From Eubacterium plexicaudatum ASF492 (GTDB lineage: Bacteria > Bacillota > Clostridia > Lachnospirales > Lachnospiraceae), in assembly GCF_000364225.2 (NCBI RefSeq), contig NZ_AQFT02000001.1, positions 806,001-870,000 of the forward strand: a stretch of 64,000 nt of DNA, written 5' to 3'. The notes under the pieces are model-generated. The model worked only from the letters and a program-made list of their open reading frames with translations. It was not told the DNA's origin and ran no database searches. A program made the translations under genes and the position numbers. Positions 1 through 9,221 of this stretch are shown piece after piece; positions within the stretch are counted from its first letter, which is position 1; every line of letters begins with the position of its first letter.

Positions 1-1111
1 TTACTGCTGGCATGGCTTTAAAACTCATACCGGAAAAACTTTCTTCACAGCCTGTTTTTCTGTGCATTGATGACACAATGGCCCCGAAGTTTGGAAAAAA
101 ATTTGAAGATGTTTCAAAACTTTTTGACCATGCAGCGCATAATGGCTCAAACTATCTGAACGGACATTGTTTCGTAAGCGTAATGCTCTGCGTCCCGGTG
201 TGGAATAAAAACAGGATCCATTACCTTTCTGTTCCGCTTGGATACCGTATGTGGCAAAAAAAGGAGTCAAAGCTGGAACTTGCTGCATCCATGGTCCGTC
301 AGGCGATGCCGGAATTCAGCAATAAAAAAATGTTATCATCCTTTGTGACAGCTGGTATGTAAAAAAGAACCTTGTTTCCATCGTGGATGAATATGAGAAC
401 CTTGACCTTATCGGAAATGCAAGGTCTGATTCTGTCATTTATGACCTGCCGCCGCAGCGTACTGGAAAAAGGGGACGGCCAGCGCTGCATGGGAAAAAAC
501 TTTCCATTCAGGACGATTTTACGCTGTCTGATGAAAAAATCGGTGATTATTATATGGCCGTGCGCCATGTCCTTACTAATATTTTTGGAAAAAGGACAGT
601 CCTGGCATATGTCACATCCGCTGATAAAGCAGCAGGCAGCAGGCGTTTGTTTTTCAGCACAGTTTTTCCGGAACAGCTTCAGGTCTTCTGCGCATGGCAG
701 GAGAAATCCCCGCTAAACCAGACAGGGAGCAGCCGGATGCAGTTTATTCCCCTGATGCTGTATGCATTTCGATGGCCGATAGAGGTTAGTTACTACGAAC
801 AGAAAACTTTCTGGTCACTGTGCAGTTACATGGTCCGCAGCCGCAAAGGGATTGAAATGCTGGTCAATCTGATTAACATTTCATACTGTGCAATGAAACT
901 GCTGCCATACCAGGACAAGGCGTTTTATAAATATCAGACAGAAAGCGTGCAGGAGTTTCGGTTTGCGTTAAGCGAACAAATTCGCCAGCAGGTATTTTAT
1001 GCCATTTTCGTAGAAAAAGTCGAAACCAGCATAAAATCAAATGCTTTAATAAATGCCTTAAAACGGCTGGTTCAGAAACAGGGGCATCATTTATAAAGTT
1101 GTAAAGTAGTG
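1..1111 (+). mobile_element. IS4-superfamily insertion sequence, copy 1 (5' end outside window)
   Basis: The right part of an insertion sequence that recurs in inverted orientation at 39939-41403. The right terminus matches the other copy: both end in an ACTTTACAAC-type inverted repeat, seen here at about 1095-1111. The complete copy is about 1465 bp, so roughly 350 bp lie outside the window. The IS ends only 53 bp before the pstS start codon, so it has displaced whatever regulatory DNA the first phosphate operon had. No target duplication can be assigned because the left end is missing. Confidence 0.85.
3..1096 (+). pseudogene. IS4-superfamily DDE transposase, 5'-truncated by window edge, one frameshift
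   Basis: This DDE transposase catalyses cut-and-paste transposition of its own IS. The first catalytic Asp lies in the motif IDDTMAPKFGKKF near the start of the visible part. The C-terminal signature Y-(2)-R-(3)-E-(6)-K is present exactly (YAFRWPIEVSYYEQK, around 763-807), which places it in the IS4 superfamily. The frame breaks in an A run near 329: this copy has seven A where the copy at 39939-41403 has eight. Restoring one A joins the two halves into one protein ending GHHL at 1096. Because the other copy is broken at different A runs, both lesions may be sequencing errors rather than true decay. Confidence 0.85.
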
Positions 1112-1164
1112 TATGATAAAAAGCGTAGAAGAAAATATCACAAAGAAAAAAGGAGAAAATTATT

Positions 1165-1974
1165 ATGAAAAAAATTGTTACTTTTGTTGCCACTTTATCA
1201 CTTGCACTCGTAGCTATGACCGGATGCGGGAAGGCGGACAGCAAAACAGTATCTACGGATGGCTCAACCTCTATGGAAAAAGTAATCGGTGCTTTGGGCG
1301 AAGCTTTTGAGGAAAACAATTCCGGTGTAACCTTTACATATAACCCTACCGGTTCCGGCTCCGGAATTACGGCTGTGGCAGAAGGACGCTGCGATATTGG
1401 TCTTTCCAGCCGTAACTTAAAGGAAGAAGAAAAAGCGCAGGGATTGACTGAAACGGTGCTTGCGCTTGACGGGATTGCTGTCATTGTAAATCCGGATAAT
1501 CCGGTAAATGACCTTGACCTTGAAACGATTAGCAGGATTTATAGAGGGGAAATAACAAACTGGCAGGATATAGGCGGCAATGATCTGGAAATTGTCCTGA
1601 TTGGACGTGAAGCCGGGAGTGGTACAAGAGATGGCTTTGAATCCATTACGGACACGGAGGATGCCTGCAAATACCGTCAGGAGCTTACATCTACCGGGGA
1701 TGTGATTACAACGGTGGCAGGCAATCCGGCGGCAATCGGATATGCTTCCCTTGCATCTGTAAAGGATACGGTAAAAACCCTTTCTGTCGGCGGTATTGTA
1801 CCTGCGGAGGAAACGGTAAAAGATGGTAGCTATGTGGTGCAGCGTCCGTTTGTGTTAGTGACAAAGAGCGGCGCAGAGCTTTCGGCAACTGCACAGAAAT
1901 TCTTTGATTATATTACTTCATCTGAAGCAGGTGAGATTATCTCATCTGCGGGTGTAGTACCAGTAAATAAATAA
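1165..1974 (+). CDS. pstS: Phosphate ABC transporter substrate-binding lipoprotein PstS (operon 1)
   Basis: PstS captures inorganic phosphate outside the membrane and hands it to PstCA. The 269-residue protein starts with a lipoprotein signal peptide: Lys-Lys, a hydrophobic stretch, and a lipobox ending Met-Thr-Gly-Cys at about residue 21. The phosphate-binding fold is clear from the early DGSTSMEKVIG segment, the GSGSGI loop, and GREAGSGTRDGF near the middle, all typical of the PstS PBP-like family. An AGGAGAAAA ribosome site precedes ATG 1165. It is first gene of pstSCAB-phoU-phoP-phoR. The upstream IS ends at 1111, so no Pho box is visible; a TATGAT hexamer at 1112-1117 directly after the IS could serve as a -10 element. 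Confidence 0.96.
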   Translation: MKKIVTFVATLSLALVAMTGCGKADSKTVSTDGSTSMEKVIGALGEAFEENNSGVTFTYNPTGSGSGITAVAEGRCDIGLSSRNLKEEEKAQGLTETVLALDGIAVIVNPDNPVNDLDLETISRIYRGEITNWQDIGGNDLEIVLIGREAGSGTRDGFESITDTEDACKYRQELTSTGDVITTVAGNPAAIGYASLASVKDTVKTLSVGGIVPAEETVKDGSYVVQRPFVLVTKSGAELSATAQKFFDYITSSEAGEIISSAGVVPVNK

Positions 1975-2012
1975 TCCGGCGGATTATGAAAGGTTTTGGA
2001 AGGTGAAGTCAA

Positions 2013-2882
2013 ATGAACAAAAAACAGTTCATGGAGAATGCCATACATGGCATATTCCTGATACTTGGTCTGATTACAGTTGGCTGTGTACTCCTGATTA
2101 CTGTTTACCTTGTCATATCAGGGATTCCGGCTATCCGAAAAATAGGAGTTTTGAATTTCCTTTTCGGGAAGAAATGGGCTTCTACAGCAGCACAGCCGCA
2201 ATATGGGATTTTTCCGTTTATCCTTACCAGTATTTATGGTACGGCTGGCGCAATCGTACTTGGAGTGCCAATTGGCTTTATGACAGCAGTTTATCTTGCT
2301 AAGATTGCGCCGTTAAAAATAAAAACCGTTATTGAAACAGCGGTAAGTTTATTGGCTGGCATTCCGTCGGTAGTTTATGGGCTTGTGGGAATGATGGTGC
2401 TTGTGCCAGGGATACGGATTGTTTTCCATATCCCCGATGGAGCCAGCCTGTTTGCTGCTATCATTGTACTTGCAATTATGATATTACCCTCAATCATTAA
2501 AGTGTCGCTTACGGCATTAGAAGCTGTTCCAAAGGAATATGAGGATGCTTCCCTTGCGCTTGGTTCGACACCGATTGAAACATACTTCCGTGTATCCGTT
2601 CCGGCGGCAAAAAGCGGCATTGCGGCGGCTGTTGTGTTAGGCGTTGGCAGGGCTATCGGCGAGGCTATGGCTATTATGATGGTGGCGGGGAACGCCCCAA
2701 ATATGCCGAAAATTTTTCAGAGCGTCCGTTTCCTTACAACCGCTGTGGCAAGTGAAATGTCTTATGCGGCTGACGGAAGTTTACAGAAACAGGCATTATT
2801 TTCGATTGCGTTGGTTTTATTCCTCTTTATCATGCTGATAAATGCCGTATTAAATTTCTTTTTGAAACAAAGCAAGGAGTAA
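2013..2882 (+). CDS. pstC: Phosphate ABC transporter permease PstC (operon 1)
   Basis: One of the two membrane subunits that form the phosphate channel. The 289 residues contain about six hydrophobic helices. The ABC-permease EAA loop is visible as the stretch starting EYEDASLALGSTPIET in the second half, which docks onto PstB. The segment LLAGIPSVVYGLVGM is characteristic of PstC/PstA proteins. It begins 38 bp after pstS with a GGTGA-type ribosome site and ends 6 bp before pstA, so it is co-transcribed. No lesion is seen. The protein is clearly related to, but not a recent duplicate of, the PstC at 32519-33469. Confidence 0.96.
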   Translation: MNKKQFMENAIHGIFLILGLITVGCVLLITVYLVISGIPAIRKIGVLNFLFGKKWASTAAQPQYGIFPFILTSIYGTAGAIVLGVPIGFMTAVYLAKIAPLKIKTVIETAVSLLAGIPSVVYGLVGMMVLVPGIRIVFHIPDGASLFAAIIVLAIMILPSIIKVSLTALEAVPKEYEDASLALGSTPIETYFRVSVPAAKSGIAAAVVLGVGRAIGEAMAIMMVAGNAPNMPKIFQSVRFLTTAVASEMSYAADGSLQKQALFSIALVLFLFIMLINAVLNFFLKQSKE

Positions 2883-2888
2883 ATATAG

Positions 2889-3752
2889 ATGGAAAAACAA
2901 TCAATTTCCCTTAGAAGGAAAACATATATTACAGCCATGCGTGTGTTGATGGGGATTTCCGTATGCATTACTTGTGCATTGGTATTATTTTTGATTGGTT
3001 ATGTATTGTGGAAAGGGCTGCCGAATGTATCTTGGGAGCTGCTTACTACGAAACCGAGTTATCTGTCTGACCGGATCGGGATACTGCCGGATATTCTTAA
3101 CACAGTCTATATTGTAGCGGCAACTTTGGTATTTGTTCTCCCGCTTGGAGTTGGTGCGGCGATTTATCTTACAGAATATGCCAAAAATAAGAAACTGGTA
3201 GAAATGATTGAGTATGCAGCCGAAACCTTATCAGGGATTCCGTCTATTATTTATGGACTTGTAGGTATGCTGTTTTTCTGTCAGTTTTTTGGTATGAAAA
3301 CTTCCCTCTTAGCGGGGGCATTTACTTTGGCAATCATGAATCTGCCTACGATTATGCGCACAACGCAGGAAAGCCTGAAAACAGTACCGCAAAGTTACCG
3401 TGAAGGTGCTTTTGGGCTGGGAGCTGGAAAGTGGCGTGTGATTTATACCGTTGTGCTTCCAGGTTGTATTGATGGAGTCATAACAGGCTGTATATTGTCA
3501 GTGGGGCGAATTTTGGGAGAATCAGCGGCACTTCTTTTTACGGCTGGTTTTGCCCATGCCCTGAACGGGATTCTTGAAGGGCTTGGCAGTGCAGGGGCAA
3601 CATTGACGGTCGCATTATATGTCTATGCAAAAGAAAACGGGGAATTTGGTATAGCCTTTGCAATTGCCGCTATCCTGATGATTTTGACCATGTTCATCAA
3701 TCTGTCGGCTACACTGGCGAGCAGATATTTCCAAAAAAGGAGAAATGTATGA
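2889..3752 (+). CDS. pstA: Phosphate ABC transporter permease PstA (operon 1)
   Basis: Second membrane subunit of the phosphate importer, partner of PstC. It has 287 residues, a cytoplasmic N-terminus, and about six membrane helices. The family segment [16 protein letters not shown] occurs near residue 115-130, and the EAA loop begins [15 protein letters not shown] around residue 170-185. The start at ATG 2889 follows an AAGGAG site overlapping the end of pstC. Its last codon overlaps the pstB start by four bases (ATGA), a sign of translational coupling. Length and motifs are normal for the family. Confidence 0.96.
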   Translation: MEKQSISLRRKTYITAMRVLMGISVCITCALVLFLIGYVLWKGLPNVSWELLTTKPSYLSDRIGILPDILNTVYIVAATLVFVLPLGVGAAIYLTEYAKNKKLVEMIEYAAETLSGIPSIIYGLVGMLFFCQFFGMKTSLLAGAFTLAIMNLPTIMRTTQESLKTVPQSYREGAFGLGAGKWRVIYTVVLPGCIDGVITGCILSVGRILGESAALLFTAGFAHALNGILEGLGSAGATLTVALYVYAKENGEFGIAFAIAAILMILTMFINLSATLASRYFQKRRNV

Positions 3753-4528
3753 ATAATATAATGAATCATGACAAAAATCCTGCCATGGTGGTAAAAGACC
3801 TGTGCCTGTGGTATAGCAGTACACAGGCTTTGAAAGATGTAAATATTGAGATTGAAGGACAGAGCATTACGGCACTGATTGGCCCCTCCGGGTGTGGGAA
3901 GTCTACTTTCCTTAAATCGTTAAACCGAATGAATGACCTTATCGCTGGTGTACGGATTACAGGAGAAGTGTATTATAGGGGCGATAATATTTTTGATGCA
4001 GATGTCGATGTCAATGAGCTTCGCCGCAGTATTGGCATGGTTTTTCAAAAGCCGAATCCTTTTCCTATGAGCATCTACGACAATATTGCTTACGGGCCGA
4101 GGACACACGGAGTGAAAAATAAGGCAAAATTGGACGATATAATAGAACGCTCTCTGCGTGGGGCGGCAATCTGGGATGAAGTAAAGGACAGGCTGAAAAA
4201 ATCGGCATTAGGACTGTCAGGCGGTCAGCAGCAGCGGCTCTGCATTGCCCGTGCATTAGCGGTAGAGCCGGATGTGCTTCTGATGGATGAGCCTACAAGC
4301 GCACTTGACCCTATTTCCACATCTAAAATAGAGGAACTTGCAATGGAACTTAAAGAAAAGTATACTATTATCATCGTAACGCACAATATGCAACAGGCTG
4401 TGCGGATTTCCGATAATACGGCTTTCTTTCTCCTTGGCAATTTAATTGAGTATGGAAATACGGAAAAGATGTTTGAGCAACCAAAGGACAAGCGGACGGA
4501 GGATTATATTACGGGGAGGTTTGGATAA
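3749..4528 (+). CDS. pstB: Phosphate ABC transporter ATP-binding protein PstB (operon 1)
   Basis: Cytoplasmic ATPase that powers phosphate import. All expected motifs are present in its 259 residues: Walker [10 protein letters not shown] near residue 40, the Q-loop in [13 protein letters not shown], the ABC signature LSGGQQQR, Walker [13 protein letters not shown] and the switch His in IIVTHNMQQ. It overlaps pstA upstream by four bases, and its last base is the first base of phoU. It is intact, unlike the pstB of operon 2 which carries two frameshifts in the assembled sequence. Co-transcription with the permeases and phoU is inferred from the overlaps. Confidence 0.97.
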   Translation: MNNIMNHDKNPAMVVKDLCLWYSSTQALKDVNIEIEGQSITALIGPSGCGKSTFLKSLNRMNDLIAGVRITGEVYYRGDNIFDADVDVNELRRSIGMVFQKPNPFPMSIYDNIAYGPRTHGVKNKAKLDDIIERSLRGAAIWDEVKDRLKKSALGLSGGQQQRLCIARALAVEPDVLLMDEPTSALDPISTSKIEELAMELKEKYTIIIVTHNMQQAVRISDNTAFFLLGNLIEYGNTEKMFEQPKDKRTEDYITGRFG

Positions 4529-5172
4529 TGAGAAGTCGTTTTGATGAACAGCTTGTTATGCTGAATAAAGAGCTTACCCAAATGGGGGCAATGTGTGAGG
4601 AAGCGATTGCCGCTGCTTCAAAAGCATTAACTATGGGCGACATAAAGCTGGCAGACAAGGTTTTATCCCTTGATGGAGAGATTAACCGGATGGAGCGCAC
4701 AATCGAAACACTGTGTTTGAAACTGCTGTTACAGCAACAGCCGGTAGCAAGGGATTTACGGCAAATATCTGCAGCCCTTAAAATGATTACTGATATGGAG
4801 CGTATTGGAACACAGGCGGCGGATATTGCGGAAATTATCACGTTTCTTGACGGAAGGACTGGAGGGGAATGTGAACAGATCCGGTTTATGGCAGATGCGG
4901 CGAGCCAGATGGTTACAGAAAGCATTGACGCTTTTGTAAAACAGGATGTAGTATTGGCTGGTGCGGCGATTGACCGTGATGATGTGGTTGACGATTTGTT
5001 TTTACAGGTCAAGTCATCTCTGATTAAGCTGATAGCAGAAAAACCGACAGACGGAGGATATGCGCTGGATTTACTGATGATTGCCAAATATTTTGAGCGT
5101 ATCGGGGATCATGCGGTAAATATTGCAGAGTGGGTGGCTTTTTCCGTGACAGGAGAACATAAAGGAGCATGA
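4528..5172 (+). CDS. phoU: Phosphate signalling protein PhoU (operon 1)
   Basis: PhoU links the state of the Pst transporter to the PhoR-type kinase and restrains the phosphate-starvation response when phosphate is plentiful. The 214-residue protein is all-helical with the two tandem PhoU repeats. The E/DxxxD-type metal-binding stretches are visible in TDMERIGTQAADIAEI (about residues 89-104) and in its C-terminal counterpart YFERIGDHAVNIAEW. The first codon overlaps the end of pstB and the last overlaps the response-regulator start, so it sits mid-operon. Confidence 0.96.
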   Translation: MRSRFDEQLVMLNKELTQMGAMCEEAIAAASKALTMGDIKLADKVLSLDGEINRMERTIETLCLKLLLQQQPVARDLRQISAALKMITDMERIGTQAADIAEIITFLDGRTGGECEQIRFMADAASQMVTESIDAFVKQDVVLAGAAIDRDDVVDDLFLQVKSSLIKLIAEKPTDGGYALDLLMIAKYFERIGDHAVNIAEWVAFSVTGEHKGA

Positions 5173-5851
5173 TTATGAAAGTATGGTGTGTGGAAGATGA
5201 TGACAGTATCCGGGATATTGAGGTATATACGCTTAATTCCACTGATTTTGAAGCAAAAGGATTTTTGGATGCAATAGCCTTTCGTGACACTTTATCTATG
5301 GAAAAGCCGGATTTGATAATTCTTGATATTATGCTGCCCGGAGAGGATGGCGTGGAACTGCTGAAATTTTTAAAAGACAGCCCTGACACTTGCAGGATTC
5401 CCGTCATCATGGCAACTGCAAAAGGCATGGAGTATGATAAAATCCAGAGCCTTGATTTAGGTGCGGATGATTATCTTGTAAAGCCTTTTGGGATGATGGA
5501 GATGGTTTCCCGTGTGAAAGCGGTACTCCGCCGGTGCAATCCTACAGAGGTAGAACATCTTTTGAAAGCCGGGGGCTTGTTGTCAATCTGGACGAACATA
5601 CAGTTTCCATTGATAATGAAAGAATACAGCTTACCTTAAAAGAATTTGAACTTCTCCGGCTGTTCCTTTCCCGTCCGGGCATCGCATTTTCCCGTGACCA
5701 GCTTTTTAATGACATATGGGGAGCTGATTATGTCAGTGAAACGAGAACGGTTGATATGCATATCCGTACTCTGCGTGTAAAACTGGGGGATTATGGGAAA
5801 ATGATTGAAACAGTGCGTGGTGTTGGTTATAGGTTAGAGGTGCAGGCATGA
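5169..5851 (+). CDS. PhoP/PhoB-type response regulator (operon 1), one apparent frameshift
   Basis: OmpR/PhoB-family regulator, phosphorylated by the kinase encoded next to it and expected to bind Pho boxes. The receiver domain (about residues 1-120) has the acidic pocket EDDDSIRD, the phospho-acceptor Asp in LIILDIMLPGEDG and the conserved Lys in DYLVKPFG. The winged-helix domain follows, with the recognition region SETRTVDMHIRTLR. The frame breaks at a run of five G near 5567-5571: one additional G joins the domains through AGGLVVNLDEHTV and gives 227 residues, the usual length. I infer a missing base in the assembly rather than a real mutation, but cannot prove it. Overlaps phoU and phoR by four bases each. 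Confidence 0.9.
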
Positions 5852-7527
5852 CAAAGAAAATTTTTAAATCAATTATGGTTGTAGCGGGGGCTGCCCTGAT
5901 TGCAAGCCTTGTTATCATCATGGGATGTCTTTACAGTTATTTCAGTAATGTTCAGGGAAAACAGTTGGAGGATGAACTGTCTTTAGCTGCCATAGCCGTT
6001 GAAAAGGATGGACGGAACTATCTGGAGGAATTACAGTCAAGGGAGTACCGTCTGACATGGGTTGCTGAAAATGGAGATGTTATATATGATACACAGTCTG
6101 ACGGGGAAAGTATGGAAAACCATGCGGACAGGGAAGAAATTCAAGAAGCCCTGCGGAATAAAGAGGGAAAAAGCTCACGTTATTCCACGACTCTTTTAGA
6201 AAAAACACTTTACTGTGCAAGGCGGCTTAATGATGGTTCAGTATTAAGGATTTCTGTCAGCAGCGTTACGATATGGGTGCTTGTTTTGGGGATGATACAG
6301 CCGATTTTAATTGTAGTTGTTGTAACACTCATTTTATCAGGAGTATTAGCAAGCCGTATTTCTAAACATATCATGAAGCCACTGAACAGACTTGATTTAG
6401 AAAAACCGCTGGAAAACGATACTTATGAGGAGCTGGCTCCCCTATTAAACCGTATCAATAAACAGCATAAGCAGATTGATATGCAGTTGTCGGAACTCCA
6501 AAGGAAAAATGATGAATTTGCACAGATTACATATGGCATGACGGAAGGGCTTGTCCTTTTGAATGAGAAAAATATAATTCTGAACATTAATCCTGCCGCG
6601 CTGAAGCTGTTTCATACGAAACGTTCCAGCATAGGTAAAGATTTTCTGACAGTAGAGAGAAGCCATAATGTGAGCCACGCCATACAGGACGCATTTTCAA
6701 GTGGACACAGCGAAATCCGCATAGAACGTGAGGGAAAAGAGTATCAGATCCATGTCAACCGCATTGAATCTAACGGTATTGTAATTGGGGCGGTTGTTCT
6801 TGCCTTTGATATAACAGAAGCAGCTTTCGCAGAAAGGAACAGACGGGAGTTTACTGCCAACGTATCACATGAATTGAAAACTCCGCTGCAATCCATAATG
6901 GGGAGTGCGGAGTTAATGGAGAACGGTCTTGTAAAATCGGAGGATATGACACGTTTTGTAGGGCATATCCGAACAGAGGCAGGGCGGCTTGTAACATTAA
7001 TTGATGATATTATCCGTTTATCCCAATTAGACGAGGGATGCGATATGCCGTTTGAAAATGTTGATTTATGTGAGATCGCATCTGAGGTGATGGCAGGACT
7101 GGCAGATATAGCAGCGGCAAAAGATATTGAAGTGGCTTTAACAGGAAAAAAGGTTTATATTAAAAGTGTCCGGCGGCTCTTAACAGAAATTATTTTTAAC
7201 CTCTGTGATAATGCTATCAAGTATAATAAGAACGGCGGTACGGTAGAAGTAGCTATAAGCAGTCAGGAAAATAGTGCCTCGATTACGGTGAAGGATTCGG
7301 GAATCGGCATACCGCCGGAACATCAGGCAAGAATCTTTGAACGATTTTACCGTGTAGACAAGAGCCGCTCTAAGGAATCAGGTGGAACGGGATTAGGACT
7401 ATCTATTGTAAAACATGCTGTACAATACTTGAATGGCAAGATTGAACTGCAAAGCAGCCTGGGGCAAGGAACGGTTATACAGATTATTTTTCAGCAAGAT
7501 AAAAGTGATGTGGTGCAGTTTTCCTAA
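5848..7527 (+). CDS. phoR: PhoR-type sensor histidine kinase (operon 1)
   Basis: Membrane sensor kinase that pairs with the preceding response regulator in phosphate control. The 559-residue protein has an N-terminal membrane helix (about residues 10-32), an extracellular region with the DREEIQEAL segment, a second membrane helix (about 145-167), a HAMP-like linker, a PAS domain (about 225-320), a HisKA domain with phospho-acceptor His341 in SHELKTPLQ, and a HATPase domain with N-box NLCDNAIKYN, G1 box DSGIGIPP and G2 box GGTGLGLSIV. It overlaps the regulator gene by four bases and closes the operon; a terminator follows at 7661-7704. Confidence 0.95.
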   Translation: MTKKIFKSIMVVAGAALIASLVIIMGCLYSYFSNVQGKQLEDELSLAAIAVEKDGRNYLEELQSREYRLTWVAENGDVIYDTQSDGESMENHADREEIQEALRNKEGKSSRYSTTLLEKTLYCARRLNDGSVLRISVSSVTIWVLVLGMIQPILIVVVVTLILSGVLASRISKHIMKPLNRLDLEKPLENDTYEELAPLLNRINKQHKQIDMQLSELQRKNDEFAQITYGMTEGLVLLNEKNIILNINPAALKLFHTKRSSIGKDFLTVERSHNVSHAIQDAFSSGHSEIRIEREGKEYQIHVNRIESNGIVIGAVVLAFDITEAAFAERNRREFTANVSHELKTPLQSIMGSAELMENGLVKSEDMTRFVGHIRTEAGRLVTLIDDIIRLSQLDEGCDMPFENVDLCEIASEVMAGLADIAAAKDIEVALTGKKVYIKSVRRLLTEIIFNLCDNAIKYNKNGGTVEVAISSQENSASITVKDSGIGIPPEHQARIFERFYRVDKSRSKESGGTGLGLSIVKHAVQYLNGKIELQSSLGQGTVIQIIFQQDKSDVVQFS

Positions 7528-7660
7528 AAAACCTGTATTTTACATAAATTATACAAAACATAACTTTTATATTTTACAAAGCATTCATAAAATTATCTTT
7601 ATAAATATTCAAAGCAAACGCTGACGGTAATTTTATGAAAAATATATAGCGCATGAGCTT

Positions 7661-7704
7661 AAGAATGGCGGTTTTATTTGAATGTAAAACTGCCATTCTT
7701 TTTT
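7661..7704 (+). terminator. Rho-independent terminator after pst operon 1
   Basis: A long inverted repeat: AAGAATGGCGGTTTTA on the left and TAAAACTGCCATTCTT on the right, with one mispair and a short loop, followed by a T-rich tail at 7699-7704. It lies about 130 bp after phoR. It is followed at once by a second independent hairpin at 7797-7846. Confidence 0.85.
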
Positions 7705-7796
7705 ATAGACTATCAGTAAGGGAAAAGATATGATTAGAAAAAAGCAAAAACTGTATACACACCAAAGACAAAAAATAAAGAATAATTGCACACATA

Positions 7797-7846
7797 AAGG
7801 TGTACCGCAAGGAAGAAATAAACTTCACTGCGGTACACCTTTTTTA
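7797..7846. terminator. Second terminator-like hairpin (perfect 14-bp stem)
   Basis: The arms AAAGGTGTACCGCA and TGCGGTACACCTTT are perfectly complementary around a 16-nt loop and run into a T stretch. On the minus strand it would also end transcription coming from mobC. It marks the border between the pst operon and conjugative-element debris. Confidence 0.75.
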
Positions 7847-7957
7847 ATGGTGCGAAATTTGTCTGATTTTGGCTTTTATTACAGTTTATCTGTTGCGTAT
7901 TTGTGTGCAAAATCTGGCTGGAACAATTTTGATTCTGGAGGGGGATTCCGTTTGGGC

Positions 7958-8299
7958 TTACTGCTTCATGGTGGGCTGTTTTGAGAGCATGGATTTTTGT
8001 GTATCCCACACCTGTTTCATCAGCTTTTTCACTTCCTCCACATCGGCTTTATAGACGTTGCCTGTGGCGTTCATTCGCTTGGCGATCTGGTTTAAGTTGC
8101 CGCTGATTTTTCCAAGCGTGTAGTTGTATTCCCGCAGGTCTGAATAGTCAATGTCATAGACAAAGCCGTACAAAATCAGGCGGCGGAGGAAAGTGGACTT
8201 GCTTTTCATGCCAGAGATTTTTACTTTCTGCTCCAGTATGTATTGCTCCTTGTCACTTAGATATATTTTCAGCTCATTTTTGCGCTCACGGTTTGCCAT
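7958..8299 (-). CDS. mobC: MobC-type plasmid/ICE mobilization relaxosome protein (orphan)
   Basis: Small relaxosome accessory protein that helps the relaxase bind oriT. The 113 residues show the ribbon-helix-helix-like N-terminus (RKNELKIYLSDKEQYILEQK) and the MobC core ending GKISGNLNQIAKRMNATG near residues 63-80. A GGAGATAATAA ribosome site precedes the start. In Tn1549-type elements the relaxase gene normally follows immediately; here only hairpins and the end of the pst operon follow, so the gene is an orphan left by a deletion. An oriT-like region lies upstream (8445-8508). Confidence 0.88.
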   Translation of the reverse strand: MANRERKNELKIYLSDKEQYILEQKVKISGMKSKSTFLRRLILYGFVYDIDYSDLREYNYTLGKISGNLNQIAKRMNATGNVYKADVEEVKKLMKQVWDTQKSMLSKQPTMKQ

Positions 8300-8444
8300 T
8301 TATTATCTCCTTTCCGTGTTGGATTTTTGAAAGGATTTTACACAATCTTCAATCCTGCTATGGGGGTTGTTCGTGCAAAAAAACAGTGAAAAAAATCAGA
8401 AATCTTGGCAGGAGATTTTATGATTTTTGAGCGCAGAGGGGGCT

Positions 8445-8508
8445 AGGGGGATGCTTCCCCCTACAAGCAGATTTTCCAGATTCCCGCTCCGGGGGATTTG
8501 GGAAAATC
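8445..8508. other. oriT-like region: two stem-loops upstream of mobC
   Basis: Two inverted repeats sit about 150-350 bp upstream of the mobC start. The first is AGGGGGA (8445-8451) paired with TCCCCCT (8456-8462) around four bases. The second is GATTTTCC (8470-8477) paired with GGAAAATC (8501-8508). Position and the G/C-run hairpin are what I would expect of the transfer origin of a Tn1549-type conjugative element. No nick site was identified with confidence. The remaining sequence from 8510 to 8660 shows no gene. Confidence 0.5.
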
Positions 8509-9221
8509 AGAGCCTGTGAGGGAACACAGGCAGTGCTTGCTATTACTTCAAAGAGAAAGTTTCTGGTTTTAGCTGACTGTAAGAAAAGGCAGAAAATTTT
8601 TTGAGGAACGTACCCATATACGAGAACTTCCTTTATCTACAATTAACATCACAAACAGCGGAGTACTCTCGGAAACTCTTGAATAATGGATTGAACTTTA
8701 TACAAAAAAGAGCATTGAGTTGAATCTGCGGGAGATATGCACAAGAGTGTGTTTACTTACAAGAATAGTCCTTAATTTTGGGCGCACTTCACCCTTATGC
8801 TATAGGACGCTCTTAAAAATTAAATATGTAATTAAATCGTATGGATGCCGTTTATTCGGTGGAGTCTTTGCTTTGTTTTTTCATCCATGCGTCTGCATGG
8901 ATGTTTATGCCGGCAATTACCGCAAAAAAAGTATATCTTTTCCTTCGGTGTATGCCCATGGCATGCAGATGATAATCATTCAGGATGCGGTTGTTTACCC
9001 GTTCGCAGGATGTGCGGTTTTTATATATTTTTTTGTATTCCCGCGTGCCCCTGGCAACGGGCGGGTAAAGGCGCGCGTCCCAGTCAGGTTTTGTGTAGAC
9101 GCACCGCCCATATGGTGATTCAGAGCATTTATGCCGGCATGGGCAGGAATCCAATTTTTTACAGGCCAGCGGGCAGCGCCATTTACACCGGCTGCGGCCG
9201 GCGCAATAGCCCCAGTATACC

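Noticed and set aside
300..400. Programmed frameshifting in the IS4-like transposase
   Set aside because: The two copies break at different A runs and each copy is correct where the other is broken, so a conserved slippery site is not supported.
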